A stretch of 8,250 nt of DNA, taken from contig JABSPI010000022.1 in NCBI GenBank assembly GCA_013214365.1, forward strand, positions 1 to 8,250, read 5' to 3'. This stretch comes from Erythrobacter sp. (GTDB taxonomy: Bacteria; Pseudomonadota; Alphaproteobacteria; Sphingomonadales; Sphingomonadaceae). Below the pieces are notes generated by a model that ran no database searches, had not been told where the DNA came from, and was given only the letters and a program-made list of their open reading frames with translations. Below, one piece after another: positions 1-6,467 of this stretch (positions are counted from its first letter, which is position 1; the number at the start of each line of letters is the position of its first letter). Position numbers and translations under genes: made by a program.

Positions 1-156
1 CGCGACAACAAAGCCAAATCTGGCCCAAGCGCCCAGCGGCCCTGTCATAGTGCCGCCCAATTGTTCGAACATGCCGCGATCGGTTTCGAGGCTGGCGAGG
101 AAAGCCTGGTCGTCTTGGTCCAAAGCGGTGGCAATACGCTCGTCATGTGTGGTCAT
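1..156 (-). CDS. DUF6768-like protein, N-terminal part (runs off left edge)
   Basis: Only the first 52 codons are inside the window, and no stop is reached. The visible part starts MTTHDERIATALDQDD, has an acidic helix-like segment, then a FEQLGGTMTGPLGAW stretch. It turns hydrophobic (FGFVVA) at the edge, as if a membrane segment begins there. This resembles DUF6768 proteins, small membrane proteins that I recall being encoded next to ECF sigma factors in sphingomonads. That assignment is from memory of the family pattern. The ATG at 156-154 overlaps the sigma-factor stop (ATGA, 153-156). It also has its own strong ribosome binding site, AAGGAG at 169-164, seven bases upstream. The overlap implies co-transcription, and a role in controlling the sigma factor is inferred only from position. 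Confidence 0.6.
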   Translation of the reverse strand, partial: MTTHDERIATALDQDDQAFLASLETDRGMFEQLGGTMTGPLGAWARFGFVVA

Positions 157-767
157 TGGATGTCTCCTTCAAAATTGGGGTCGAGCGCGGCTTTCAACCG
201 GCGCCTTGCGTGAAACAAACGGCTCTTGGCTGTGCCCAGCGCGGTGCGCTGAACCTGCGCGATTTCAGCCAGAGTGAGCCCTTCGATAAAATAGAGATGT
301 GCGGCCAAAGCCTGATCAGGGGGCAGGCGCGAAAAGGCCTCAGCGATTGCGCTGCGCTCGCCCGGTTCGGCGAGGCTTTCATCGGCCTCTTGATTGAGCG
401 TTTGTGGCGGTTCATCCGCCACCACATCGCGGTCGCGGATCACGCGGCGCAAATGATCGGCCCCGCGCCGGTGCAGCACCGCGAAGGCATAGCTGCGAAA
501 CCGGCCCGGCGTGCGCAGGCCCGGCAACCCTTTCCAGATCGCCAGCCAGCATTCCTGCGCGAGGTCCTGCGCCGCGTCCTGCGCCATTTCGGGCGCCACT
601 GTGCTGCCCGTGCAATAACGCCGTGCCGCCCGCGCCAGACGCGGCGCCCAGCGGCGGTAAAGCTGCTCGGCGGCGCGCCGGTCCCCGCGCTGCGCCATGA
701 CGACCAACATTTCGTCAAATAGCACGGCCGGATCGGCGGTCGACAAAGGGGCGGCGTGTGTCTTCAC
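153..767 (-). CDS. ECF-type sigma-70 family RNA polymerase sigma factor
   Basis: The 204-residue protein has the two-domain layout of extracytoplasmic-function sigma factors. Region 2 lies at about residues 20-110: the DLAQECWLAIWKGLPGL helix at 68-84, followed by RFRSYAFAVLHRRGADHLRR at 89-108, which would contact the -10 element. An acidic linker spans about 115-138. Region 4 is at about 140-195, with the helix-turn-helix LTLAEIAQVQRTALGTAKSR that reads the -35 element. Regions 1 and 3 are absent, as expected for the class. The start is GTG at 767, preceded by a weak purine-rich site (AGAGAAAG). Internal ATG codons at residues 20 and 24 would cut into region 2. It is followed by the DUF6768-like gene with a 4-bp overlap. 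No classical zinc-finger anti-sigma factor is visible in the window. The signal it responds to cannot be told from the sequence. Confidence 0.9.
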   Translation of the reverse strand: MKTHAAPLSTADPAVLFDEMLVVMAQRGDRRAAEQLYRRWAPRLARAARRYCTGSTVAPEMAQDAAQDLAQECWLAIWKGLPGLRTPGRFRSYAFAVLHRRGADHLRRVIRDRDVVADEPPQTLNQEADESLAEPGERSAIAEAFSRLPPDQALAAHLYFIEGLTLAEIAQVQRTALGTAKSRLFHARRRLKAALDPNFEGDIQ

Positions 768-793
768 TGTCTTTCTCTAAGCTTCCCTAGAGT

Positions 794-820
794 GGTCGCT
801 TGGTTGCCGTGAAAGGTTCA
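794..820 (-). promoter_or_regulatory. Candidate ECF-type promoter for the sigma-factor gene
   Basis: Read on the minus strand, TGAACC (820-815) is followed 16 bases later by CGACC (798-794), ending 26 bases before the GTG start at 767. The AAC-containing -35 box, the CG-containing -10 box and the 16-base spacing match the general form of ECF promoters (for example GGAAC-N16-CGTT). ECF sigma factors often transcribe their own gene. Both boxes are short, so chance is a real alternative. Confidence 0.3.
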
Positions 821-836
821 ATCGCGCTGCGAATAC

Positions 837-849
837 CTCCATTTTGGAG
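837..849. repeat. Short perfect dyad in the divergent intergenic region
   Basis: CTCCA-TTT-TGGAG forms a 5-bp inverted repeat with a 3-base centre. It sits between the sigma-factor gene and the MarR-like gene and just left of a weak TTGATA (858-863) / TACTCT (880-885) promoter-like pair for the plus-strand gene. It could be an operator for the MarR-like protein, since MarR dimers bind short dyads. Five-base arms are easily found by chance. Confidence 0.25.
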
Positions 850-912
850 CAAAAATCTTGATATGATCCTATTTTGTTCTACTCTCGTTCTTATGCAATA
901 GGGGGTAATTCG

Positions 913-1965
913 ATGACTCAGCTTTATACCGATACACAAAATTCAACCGATGATTTCGCTTATGGCGCGGTGGAAGGTGGGGGCGGTTTGCCTGCCCGTG
1001 TGGCGATCTATGCCGATCGCGATCTGACCCGCTCTGAATATGCCGAAGATTTGGCCGGCGCCGGTTTCCAGACAATCGATGGCGGCCCGATGTCCGACCT
1101 GCTCGATGGTCCGGTGAGCTTGCTTGGCGATGTGGTTATGGTGGATTGTCCGGTGCTGGCGGGCAACACGCTGGCGGCGCTGATGCGGCTTGATATGCGC
1201 GTTGCCCAAGCGGGTGCGAAATTGATTGTGACCACTTCGATCGATGCGCTCGATGCGGTGTTTGCTGCGCTCGATCAATCCGATCCGCAAATCCTTGTTC
1301 AACCCAGCCGGGCGGACCGGATTGTGGCGGTGGGCCGGGTGTTGGCGGATCTGGGCACATCACGGGTGCGCGAAATGACCGATGATGACCGGCTCAACCT
1401 GCTCCACTTCTCGCGCCAGGTCGAAGCGATTGCGAGCCAGCTGCAAGGCCTCACTGGTGACAGCGAGACCGCCCATGCCGCCTTGCGCGCGCACGCCAAT
1501 CCGGCCGGTTCCAGTGCTGGTGCCAGTGCAGGTGCCAATACAGATGGGGCCTCGCTCTCGGTTGCATCCAATAATGCGCCGGGTGGGGCCATGCTCAATT
1601 CCAACCAGCCGCCGCTGCCCGACCCGCAATTGGTGCGGCGGATTATCTCCACCCGTCAGGCGCGCTCCAAATTTTTTGACGGCGAATTGTTCGCTGATCC
1701 GGCGTGGGACATGCTGCTTGACCTCACCGCCGCCAAAGCGGAACGCAGCCAGGTCTCGGTCACATCCTTGTGCATTGCGGCTGAGGTGCCCGCGACCACG
1801 GCGCTGCGCTGGATCAAGCAATTGGTCGACACCGGCGTGTTTGTGCGGGTGGCCGATCCCTCCGATCGTCGCCGCGCCTTCATCGCGTTGAGCGAGCAAT
1901 CCTCGCAAGCCATGTCGCGCTATTTCGCTGAGGTGGAAATGCCGCTCTTGCAGCAAGCGGCGTGA
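913..1965 (+). CDS. MarR-like winged-helix regulator with degenerate receiver-like N-terminal domain
   Basis: The start is ATG 913, chosen because a G-rich site (GGGGG, 901-905) lies seven bases upstream. An in-frame ATG at 874 lacks one. The protein has 350 residues in three parts. Residues 29-145 have alternating strand/helix segments like a CheY receiver: an acidic position after strand 1 (D35/D37), LGDVVMVDCP with D78 where the phospho-acceptor would be, and LIVTTS with T107/T108 at the strand-4 position. QILVQPS has Gln130 where receivers have the conserved Lys. Residues 193-235 are an Ala/Ser/Gly/Asn-rich linker. Residues 236-345 form a MarR-type winged helix, with a recognition region at VPATTALRWIKQLVDTG (292-308) and the wing VRVADPSDRRRAFIAL (311-326). 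The DxRxR-type wing is typical of MarR. It probably acts as a DNA-binding regulator. The target and ligand are unknown, and phosphorylation is doubtful without the Lys. The gene ends two bases from the convergent siroheme gene. Confidence 0.8.
   Translation: MTQLYTDTQNSTDDFAYGAVEGGGGLPARVAIYADRDLTRSEYAEDLAGAGFQTIDGGPMSDLLDGPVSLLGDVVMVDCPVLAGNTLAALMRLDMRVAQAGAKLIVTTSIDALDAVFAALDQSDPQILVQPSRADRIVAVGRVLADLGTSRVREMTDDDRLNLLHFSRQVEAIASQLQGLTGDSETAHAALRAHANPAGSSAGASAGANTDGASLSVASNNAPGGAMLNSNQPPLPDPQLVRRIISTRQARSKFFDGELFADPAWDMLLDLTAAKAERSQVSVTSLCIAAEVPATTALRWIKQLVDTGVFVRVADPSDRRRAFIALSEQSSQAMSRYFAEVEMPLLQQAA
1510..1545 (+). repeat. Three imperfect 12-bp tandem repeats in the regulator linker
   Basis: TCCAGTGCTGGT, GCCAGTGCAGGT and GCCAATACAGAT follow one another in frame. 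They encode SSAG-ASAG-ANTD in the linker between the receiver-like and winged-helix domains. The period of 12 bases (four codons) means copy-number change would alter linker length without a frameshift. The third copy is the most diverged. Confidence 0.55.
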
Positions 1966-1967
1966 CG

Positions 1968-2894
1968 TTAATCTTGGTCTGAGGCGCGCGGGCGCCAGCG
2001 TAATATCACGCTCAACCCGCCTGTCTCACTCTCCATATGGGTTCCCCCCAAGCCCGCCTTAGGCGCCGCCATCCCCCCCGACATGGCGGCGCCGCCCTTT
2101 TGGGGGGAGGGCGCCGCAGCCACCGAGGGCGCGGCCGCTTTTGAGGGCGAAGCGGGGGGCATTGGCAGGCGCTGTGCATCGGCGCGCGCGCGGGCGAGGA
2201 TCGCCTCGGGCACCGCACCATCAATCCACACTCTTTCCGCCTCGCCCAACCACCGCGCCTCGCGCACAGTCAAATCGTCGGGGTCTGCGCTGCGCAGATT
2301 TATCTGTTGGGTTGCGGGGGGCGGTGTGCGGTCCGGATCGGCGAGCCAGTCATCCACCCGTTCGTGCGCCCCGGGTTCGAGCGGGTCGAGCGCGCCGCCT
2401 TGGCGAAGAGCCGTGTCGAGCGCGCGGCGGCGATCCCCACCATCCGGGAAACGCGCCCGCAATTGCGGCCGCGCGGCAAACAGGGCGCGCGCCAATTGTC
2501 CCAAACTGGCGGGCAAAACCCGCTCCAGACGCAACCGTATATGCTTGGCCAGCCCGGCAGACGCCCCGCCAGTGCCCACCGCAATCAGCAGCGGATCACG
2601 GTTAAGCAGGCTGGGCGTGGTGAAATCGCACAGATCCGGGCGATCGACGACATTGACCAACATTCCGGCACAGCGCAGGTTGATCGCGGCCACCTCGCAC
2701 GCTTTTTCGTCGTCATAAGCGACAAAGGCGATCCGCACCCCTTCATCAATTGCGCAGCGCTGATCATCGACAATGATCCCGCCGGCGCGCTCGACCAAGC
2801 GGCGCTTGGGCTCGGCCGCCTCTCCTTCGCCCAGCACCAGCACACTTTGCCCGGCAATCTGGTGAAACAAAGGCAGGCTCGCAAGCTCGCTCAT
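1968..2894 (-). CDS. Siroheme synthase, SirC/CysG N-terminal type (precorrin-2 dehydrogenase / sirohydrochlorin ferrochelatase)
   Basis: The start is ATG 2894, chosen because it forms an ATGA overlap with the lysA stop. A start nine bases further up is also in frame. The 308-residue protein opens with a Rossmann NAD-binding fold: VLVLGEGEAAEPKRRLVERAGG (about 18-39) matches the GGGxxAxxK pattern of CysG/Met8p. NVVDRPDLCDFTTPSLL (81-97) carries Asp84, which lines up with the catalytic Asp of that family. AVGTGGASAGLAKHIR (105-120) and the helical dimerisation segment (about 123-165) follow. This enzyme oxidises precorrin-2 with NAD and inserts iron to make siroheme, the cofactor of sulfite and nitrite reductases. 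Residues 198-242 resemble the start of the uroporphyrinogen-III methyltransferase domain of full-length CysG, but the rest of that domain is missing. In its place is an Ala/Pro/Gly/Ser-rich tail (about 245-290), ending in GLSVILRWRP. Last gene of the argH operon. Confidence 0.85.
   Translation of the reverse strand: MSELASLPLFHQIAGQSVLVLGEGEAAEPKRRLVERAGGIIVDDQRCAIDEGVRIAFVAYDDEKACEVAAINLRCAGMLVNVVDRPDLCDFTTPSLLNRDPLLIAVGTGGASAGLAKHIRLRLERVLPASLGQLARALFAARPQLRARFPDGGDRRRALDTALRQGGALDPLEPGAHERVDDWLADPDRTPPPATQQINLRSADPDDLTVREARWLGEAERVWIDGAVPEAILARARADAQRLPMPPASPSKAAAPSVAAAPSPQKGGAAMSGGMAAPKAGLGGTHMESETGGLSVILRWRPRASDQD
2062..2093 (-). repeat. 11-bp perfect inverted repeat (strong hairpin) within the siroheme gene tail
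   Basis: GGCGCCGCCAT (2062-2072) is exactly complementary in inverted order to ATGGCGGCGCC (2083-2093), with a 10-base loop. In the mRNA this gives a very GC-rich stem about 90-125 bases before the stop codon. It encodes the GAAMSGGMAAP part of the low-complexity tail. No T-run follows in the transcribed direction, so it is not a standard intrinsic terminator. It may stabilise the 3' end or simply reflect codon-biased Ala/Gly/Pro sequence. Confidence 0.7.
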
Positions 2895-4150
2895 TCGAGC
2901 CAATCCGGCACGCGTTCGGCATCCATGATGGATCCGGCATCAATCCGGTCTGCCACCACCGCCGATTTGTCCCCATCGACCAAAACCTCGGCGATAAACC
3001 CGCGCGAATTGTAGGAGGATGCCATCGTCGCGCCATAGGCGCCTGCGGTCCGGAACACCGCCAGATCGCCGGCGACCAATTGATCGCACACCCGGCCCAT
3101 TGCGAACGTATCGCCGGTCTCGCAAATCGGTCCGACAATATTGGCGGTCATATCCGCGCCATTGGGCGCAACCGCGGCAAAATCGTGATAGGCGCCATAA
3201 AGCGCCGGGCGCGCCAAATCGTTCATCGCCGCATCGACAATCACAAACGGATCGTTGATCCCGCGCTTCACCCGCACCACCCGGGTCAGCAAGACCCCGG
3301 CATTGCCCGCAATCACACGCCCCGGTTCAAAGATCAGCGACACGCCCCAATCCTTTGTCACCCGCGCAACCATTTCGCCATATTGCGCCGGCGAGGGAAG
3401 GCTTTCGCCCTTGCGATAAGGCACGCCCAAACCGCCGCCCAAATCCACATGAGTGATCGTGTGCCCCGCGCCGCGCAATGCGCGCACCAATTCGCCCAGC
3501 TTTTCAAACGCCCGCTCCAACGGCGCCAGATCGCCCAGCTGGCTGCCAATATGCACCGCCACACCGCGCAATTGCACGCCGGGCCGGTCCGCCAGATTGC
3601 CAAAAATCTGGCCAGCCTCGCTGATCGGGACGCCGAATTTGTTGTCGGCTTTGCCGGTTGAAATCTTGTCATGCGTGCCGGCGTCCACATCGGGATTGAT
3701 CCGCAAAGCGCAGCGCGCCTCAACCCCCTTGGCCTCGGCCAATTCTGCAAGCTCAAGGCCCTCTTCCTCGCTTTCAATATTGAACTGGCCGATCTGCGCA
3801 TCGAGCGCGGCGTTCAATTCATCGCGGGTTTTGCCAACGCCAGAGAAGACGATTTTGTCCGGTGTGATACCCGCGGCCAAAGCGCGCCGCATTTCGCCCA
3901 CCGAAACCACATCGGCGCCATATCCTTGGCCTTGCAACACTTTGAGCACGGCGAGGTTGGGATTGGCTTTGACCGCAAACGCGATCAGCTTGTCAGGCAC
4001 CGCGTCCAAAGCATCGCGAAACACGCGGGCATGGCGTTCAAGGGTTGCGCGCGAATAGACATAGACCGGGGTTCCCACCGCCTCGGCGATCTGGGGCAGG
4101 GCAATGTCCTCGGCGTGCATAACGCCGTCTTTGATGTCGAAATGGTCCAT
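2891..4150 (-). CDS. lysA: Diaminopimelate decarboxylase
   Basis: The 419-residue protein is the usual length for this cytoplasmic, PLP-dependent fold-III decarboxylase. It converts meso-diaminopimelate to L-lysine, the last step of lysine synthesis. Visible family motifs: AVKANPN (59-65) with Lys61 as the PLP-binding lysine; RINPDVDAGTHDKISTG (150-166); GVAVHIGSQ (196-204); GGGLG (238-242); EPGR (275-278); GPICETGD (340-347), whose Cys343 and Glu344 come from the partner subunit in the active site; and AGAYGATMASSYNSR (369-383). The start at MDHFDIKDGV was chosen because the family typically begins a few residues before this region. Upstream in-frame codons would overlap the lipoprotein gene and encode unrelated sequence. 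The ribosome binding site is weak, and the gap from the lipoprotein stop is 16 bases, so translation may depend on coupling. Its TGA overlaps the next gene's ATG. Confidence 0.97.
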   Translation of the reverse strand: MDHFDIKDGVMHAEDIALPQIAEAVGTPVYVYSRATLERHARVFRDALDAVPDKLIAFAVKANPNLAVLKVLQGQGYGADVVSVGEMRRALAAGITPDKIVFSGVGKTRDELNAALDAQIGQFNIESEEEGLELAELAEAKGVEARCALRINPDVDAGTHDKISTGKADNKFGVPISEAGQIFGNLADRPGVQLRGVAVHIGSQLGDLAPLERAFEKLGELVRALRGAGHTITHVDLGGGLGVPYRKGESLPSPAQYGEMVARVTKDWGVSLIFEPGRVIAGNAGVLLTRVVRVKRGINDPFVIVDAAMNDLARPALYGAYHDFAAVAPNGADMTANIVGPICETGDTFAMGRVCDQLVAGDLAVFRTAGAYGATMASSYNSRGFIAEVLVDGDKSAVVADRIDAGSIMDAERVPDWLE

Positions 4151-4166
4151 GGGAAAGCGGCGGTCT

Positions 4167-4430
4167 CTATTCAGGGGGCAGGTCGAAGGGGTCGTCTTCG
4201 CGTTCTTCCGAACGGCGGCGCAATTCCACGCTGCGCTCAGGTGCGGCGAGCGCTTCGGGCTCGAGCAGCTGATCGGGATCGGGGCTTTGCGTGGTTCCAA
4301 ACGGGGGAGGCGGCGCACTGTTCCCGGGCGCCGGTTCGAGCGCGGTGCGCGCCCCGCATCCCGCCAAGGCCACAAGGCACAGCGCGCCCGCGCCCATCCG
4401 CAGTGCAATTTTGCCGGTCACATGCGTCAC
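4167..4430 (-). CDS. Small outer-membrane-type lipoprotein, LptM (YifL)-like
   Basis: The 87-residue product has a short signal peptide with basic/polar start, a hydrophobic core and the lipobox LVALAGC, placing the lipidated Cys at residue 25. Gly follows at +2, so there is no Asp retention signal and outer-membrane sorting is expected. The mature part begins [12 protein letters not shown], is Pro-rich, then highly charged and acidic ([17 protein letters not shown] end). The GTG start at 430 codon-position 4430 overlaps the argH stop (GTGA, 4427-4430). It has a good site, AGGAG at 4442-4438, seven bases upstream. Position between argH and lysA is a recurring place for small lipoproteins of the LptM/YifL group. 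In E. coli the counterpart lies beside the lysine gene dapF and helps mature the LPS translocon LptD. The similarity of the mature sequence is limited to the CGxxxxLExPPG-like start, so the function is inferred. Confidence 0.75.
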   Translation of the reverse strand: MTHVTGKIALRMGAGALCLVALAGCGARTALEPAPGNSAPPPPFGTTQSPDPDQLLEPEALAAPERSVELRRRSEEREDDPFDLPPE

Positions 4431-5857
4431 TTTGTCGCTCCTGCTTCCTGCGCGAGACGCGCGCGCGCCTCGGCCACGCGGCTTTGTACCTGATCGGGCG
4501 CGGTCCCGCCATAGGATGCCCGGCTTGCCACCGATGCCTCGATCGAGAGCGCGCCAAACACCCGCTCATCAATTCGCGGATCGATCGCCTGCAAATCGGC
4601 CAGCGCCAATTCTTCGAGCGCGCACGATTTGTTATCAGCCAGCTTGACCGCCTCGCCGGTGATGTGATGCGCCTCGCGGAACGGAATATCGGCCGCGCGC
4701 ACCAGCCAATCGGCCAGATCAGTCGCGGTGGCGTGGCCTGCAGCGGCGGCGGCGCGCATTTTTTCAGGCTTGAACGTGGTTTGCGCAATCATCCCCAACA
4801 TCGCGGCCAACGACAAATCGAACAAAGAGGCCGCCTCAAATACGGGCGGTTTGTCGTCCTGCATATCTTTCGAATAGGCCAGCGGCAGGCCCTTCATCGT
4901 GATCATCAAGGATGTGCACGCCCCCACAATCCGCCCGCTATGCCCGCGCACCAATTCGGCCGCGTCGGGGTTGCGTTTTTGCGGCATGATGGATGACCCG
5001 GTCGACAATTGATCGGGCAATGATGCAAATCCAAAAGGTTGGCTGGCCCACAAGATCAGCTCTTCGGCAAGGCGCGAGAGGTGGATCGCGCATTGGCTCG
5101 CCGCCATCAGGTAATCGAGCGCGAAATCACGATCCGATACCGCATCGAGCGAATTGCGCGTGGGCGCGCTGAAATCGAGCGCATGGGCGGTTGCCTCGCG
5201 GTCGATCGGAAAACCCGTCCCCGCAAGCGCAGCAGAGCCCAGCGGACATTCATCGATCCGGTCTTGCGCCGCGGTAAAGCGCGCCGCATCGCGGGTCAGC
5301 ATTTCGTAATAAGCCATCAAATGGTGGCCCAAAGTGACCGGCTGTGCGGTTTGCAAATGGGTGAAGCCGGGCATGATCGTTGCGGCGTGTTCATCGGCGC
5401 GTTCGACCAAAGCGGCGCGCACCGCGCTGAGCGCGGCCAGAGCCCGGGCATTGGCGCGGCGGACCCACAGTTTGAAATCGGTGGCGACCTGATCGTTGCG
5501 GCTGCGCGCGGTGTGCAACCGCCCTGCGACCGGCCCGATCAATTCGGTCAGCCGCGCCTCAACCGTCATGTGGATGTCTTCCAGATCCCAATTTTCAGGC
5601 ACGCCGTCGCGTTCATATTCGGCGGCGATCTGGTCGAGGCCATCCGTGATTGCGCGCGCATCCTCGGGTGTCACGATCCCTTGCGCGCCCAACATTGCGA
5701 CATGCGCTTTGGAAGCGCGGATATCTTCGCGCCACAATGCCTTGTCGAACGGAATAGAGGCATTGATTTCGCGCATGATCGCGCTAGGCCCTTGTGCGAA
5801 CCGACCGCCCCACATCGTATTGGTGGGGTCGTTGGACTGGTTTTTGGAGTCGTGCAT
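4427..5857 (-). CDS. argH: Argininosuccinate lyase
   Basis: The 476-residue protein is a full-length member of the fumarase/aspartase superfamily. It splits argininosuccinate into arginine and fumarate, the last step of arginine synthesis, as a cytoplasmic homotetramer. Motifs: MWGGRF (15-20), the SRNDQ loop (119-123), [11 protein letters not shown] (164-174) with the His/Thr pair of the active site, the superfamily signature [11 protein letters not shown] (287-297) with the catalytic Ser, YSKDMQDDK (328-336) and the C-terminal SYGGTAP (448-454). The start is ATG 5857. Met15 (5815) is a possible alternative, since many family members begin close to MWGGRF, and neither has a convincing ribosome binding site. 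The chosen start overlaps that of the divergent TlpA-like gene (CATG, 5855-5858). First gene of an operon with the lipoprotein, lysA and siroheme genes. Confidence 0.96.
   Translation of the reverse strand: MHDSKNQSNDPTNTMWGGRFAQGPSAIMREINASIPFDKALWREDIRASKAHVAMLGAQGIVTPEDARAITDGLDQIAAEYERDGVPENWDLEDIHMTVEARLTELIGPVAGRLHTARSRNDQVATDFKLWVRRANARALAALSAVRAALVERADEHAATIMPGFTHLQTAQPVTLGHHLMAYYEMLTRDAARFTAAQDRIDECPLGSAALAGTGFPIDREATAHALDFSAPTRNSLDAVSDRDFALDYLMAASQCAIHLSRLAEELILWASQPFGFASLPDQLSTGSSIMPQKRNPDAAELVRGHSGRIVGACTSLMITMKGLPLAYSKDMQDDKPPVFEAASLFDLSLAAMLGMIAQTTFKPEKMRAAAAAGHATATDLADWLVRAADIPFREAHHITGEAVKLADNKSCALEELALADLQAIDPRIDERVFGALSIEASVASRASYGGTAPDQVQSRVAEARARLAQEAGATK
5808..5828. repeat. 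Inverted repeat over the alternative argH start
   Basis: CCCCAC (5808-5813) and GTGGGG (5823-5828) form a 6-bp perfect stem with a 9-base loop. The stem lies in the first codons of argH and contains the ATG of Met15. It also sits just upstream of the TlpA-like gene, so it could affect either gene as RNA structure or as an operator. No regulator can be named. Confidence 0.35.
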
Positions 5858-6467
5858 GTTTCGTTCTGTCGCTGGTTGGGCTGGTATGTGTTTGGCGGGC
5901 GCATTGGCGCTTGCGGGCTGCGATAGGGGCGCGGGCGACGCGGCGCAAGAAAGCGCTGCTAACACGGCTGATAGTTCACCCCCGCCGCAATTGCCCGGCC
6001 AGGTGGTGCGCGCCTTTGCCGGCACCCAATTGCCCCCGCTCAGCTTCGCCGATCCGGATGGTACGCAAATTGATCTGGCCACGCTTGATCAACCGGTTCT
6101 GGTCAATTTGTGGGCGACATGGTGCGCGCCATGCGTGGTGGAAATGCCCGCGCTCGACAATCTGGCGCAGCAGATGGAGGGGCGCCTCAAAGTGCTCACC
6201 ATCAGCCAGGATGCGCGCGGGGCAGAGGTGGTCGCGCCATTTTTTGCCGCGCGCAATTTCACCCATCTGGAGCAATGGCTCGACCCGCAAAACGATCTGG
6301 CGGTGGCGCTTTCGGATGTTGGCGGCTTGCCGTTGACAGTGCTGTTCGATGCCGAGGGGCGCGAGATTTTGCGGGTTGCGGGCGGCTATGAATGGGACAG
6401 CGAAGAAGCGATCGCGCTCATGGTAGAAGAGCTCGCTGAACTAGAGGACGCAAGCAGCGCCTCGTAA
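5856..6467 (+). CDS. TlpA-like thioredoxin-fold lipoprotein (periplasmic disulfide reductase)
   Basis: The 203-residue protein has a lipoprotein signal with the lipobox LALAGC, so Cys22 would be lipidated. Asp23 at +2 is the known inner-membrane retention signal, so it should stay anchored in the inner membrane facing the periplasm. After a flexible Ala/Ser/Pro linker (about 24-50) comes a thioredoxin/AhpC-like domain: [19 protein letters not shown] with the redox pair Cys90/Cys93, and the cis-proline loop GGLPLTVLF with Pro159. Such proteins reduce disulfides in periplasmic or cytochrome c maturation substrates. The partner here is unknown. The start ATG 5856 has GGAG (5846-5849) six bases upstream and overlaps the argH start head to head. 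The 3' end overlaps the end of the convergent monooxygenase gene by 82 bp. Confidence 0.9.
   Translation: MFRSVAGWAGMCLAGALALAGCDRGAGDAAQESAANTADSSPPPQLPGQVVRAFAGTQLPPLSFADPDGTQIDLATLDQPVLVNLWATWCAPCVVEMPALDNLAQQMEGRLKVLTISQDARGAEVVAPFFAARNFTHLEQWLDPQNDLAVALSDVGGLPLTVLFDAEGREILRVAGGYEWDSEEAIALMVEELAELEDASSAS

Noticed and set aside
874..912. Start of the MarR-like gene at 874
   Set aside because: No ribosome binding site there, while ATG 913 has a G-rich site at proper spacing; the 13 added residues would come from promoter DNA.
2307..3014. Plus-strand open frame opposite the siroheme gene and lysA end
   Set aside because: Antisense to conserved coding sequence, rich in Arg/Ala/Gln without motifs.
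4151..4408. Upstream extension of lysA by 86 codons
   Set aside because: It overlaps the lipoprotein gene in another frame and encodes Arg/Pro-rich sequence unlike any LysA N-terminus.
3671..4996. Long plus-strand open frame (441 codons) opposite lysA and argH
   Set aside because: It lies antisense to two well-supported enzymes, its translation has no recognisable domain, and long antisense frames are expected in GC-rich DNA with strong third-position bias.
5039..5926. Plus-strand open frame (295 codons) opposite argH
   Set aside because: Fully antisense to argH, no ribosome binding site, no domain; a compositional shadow.
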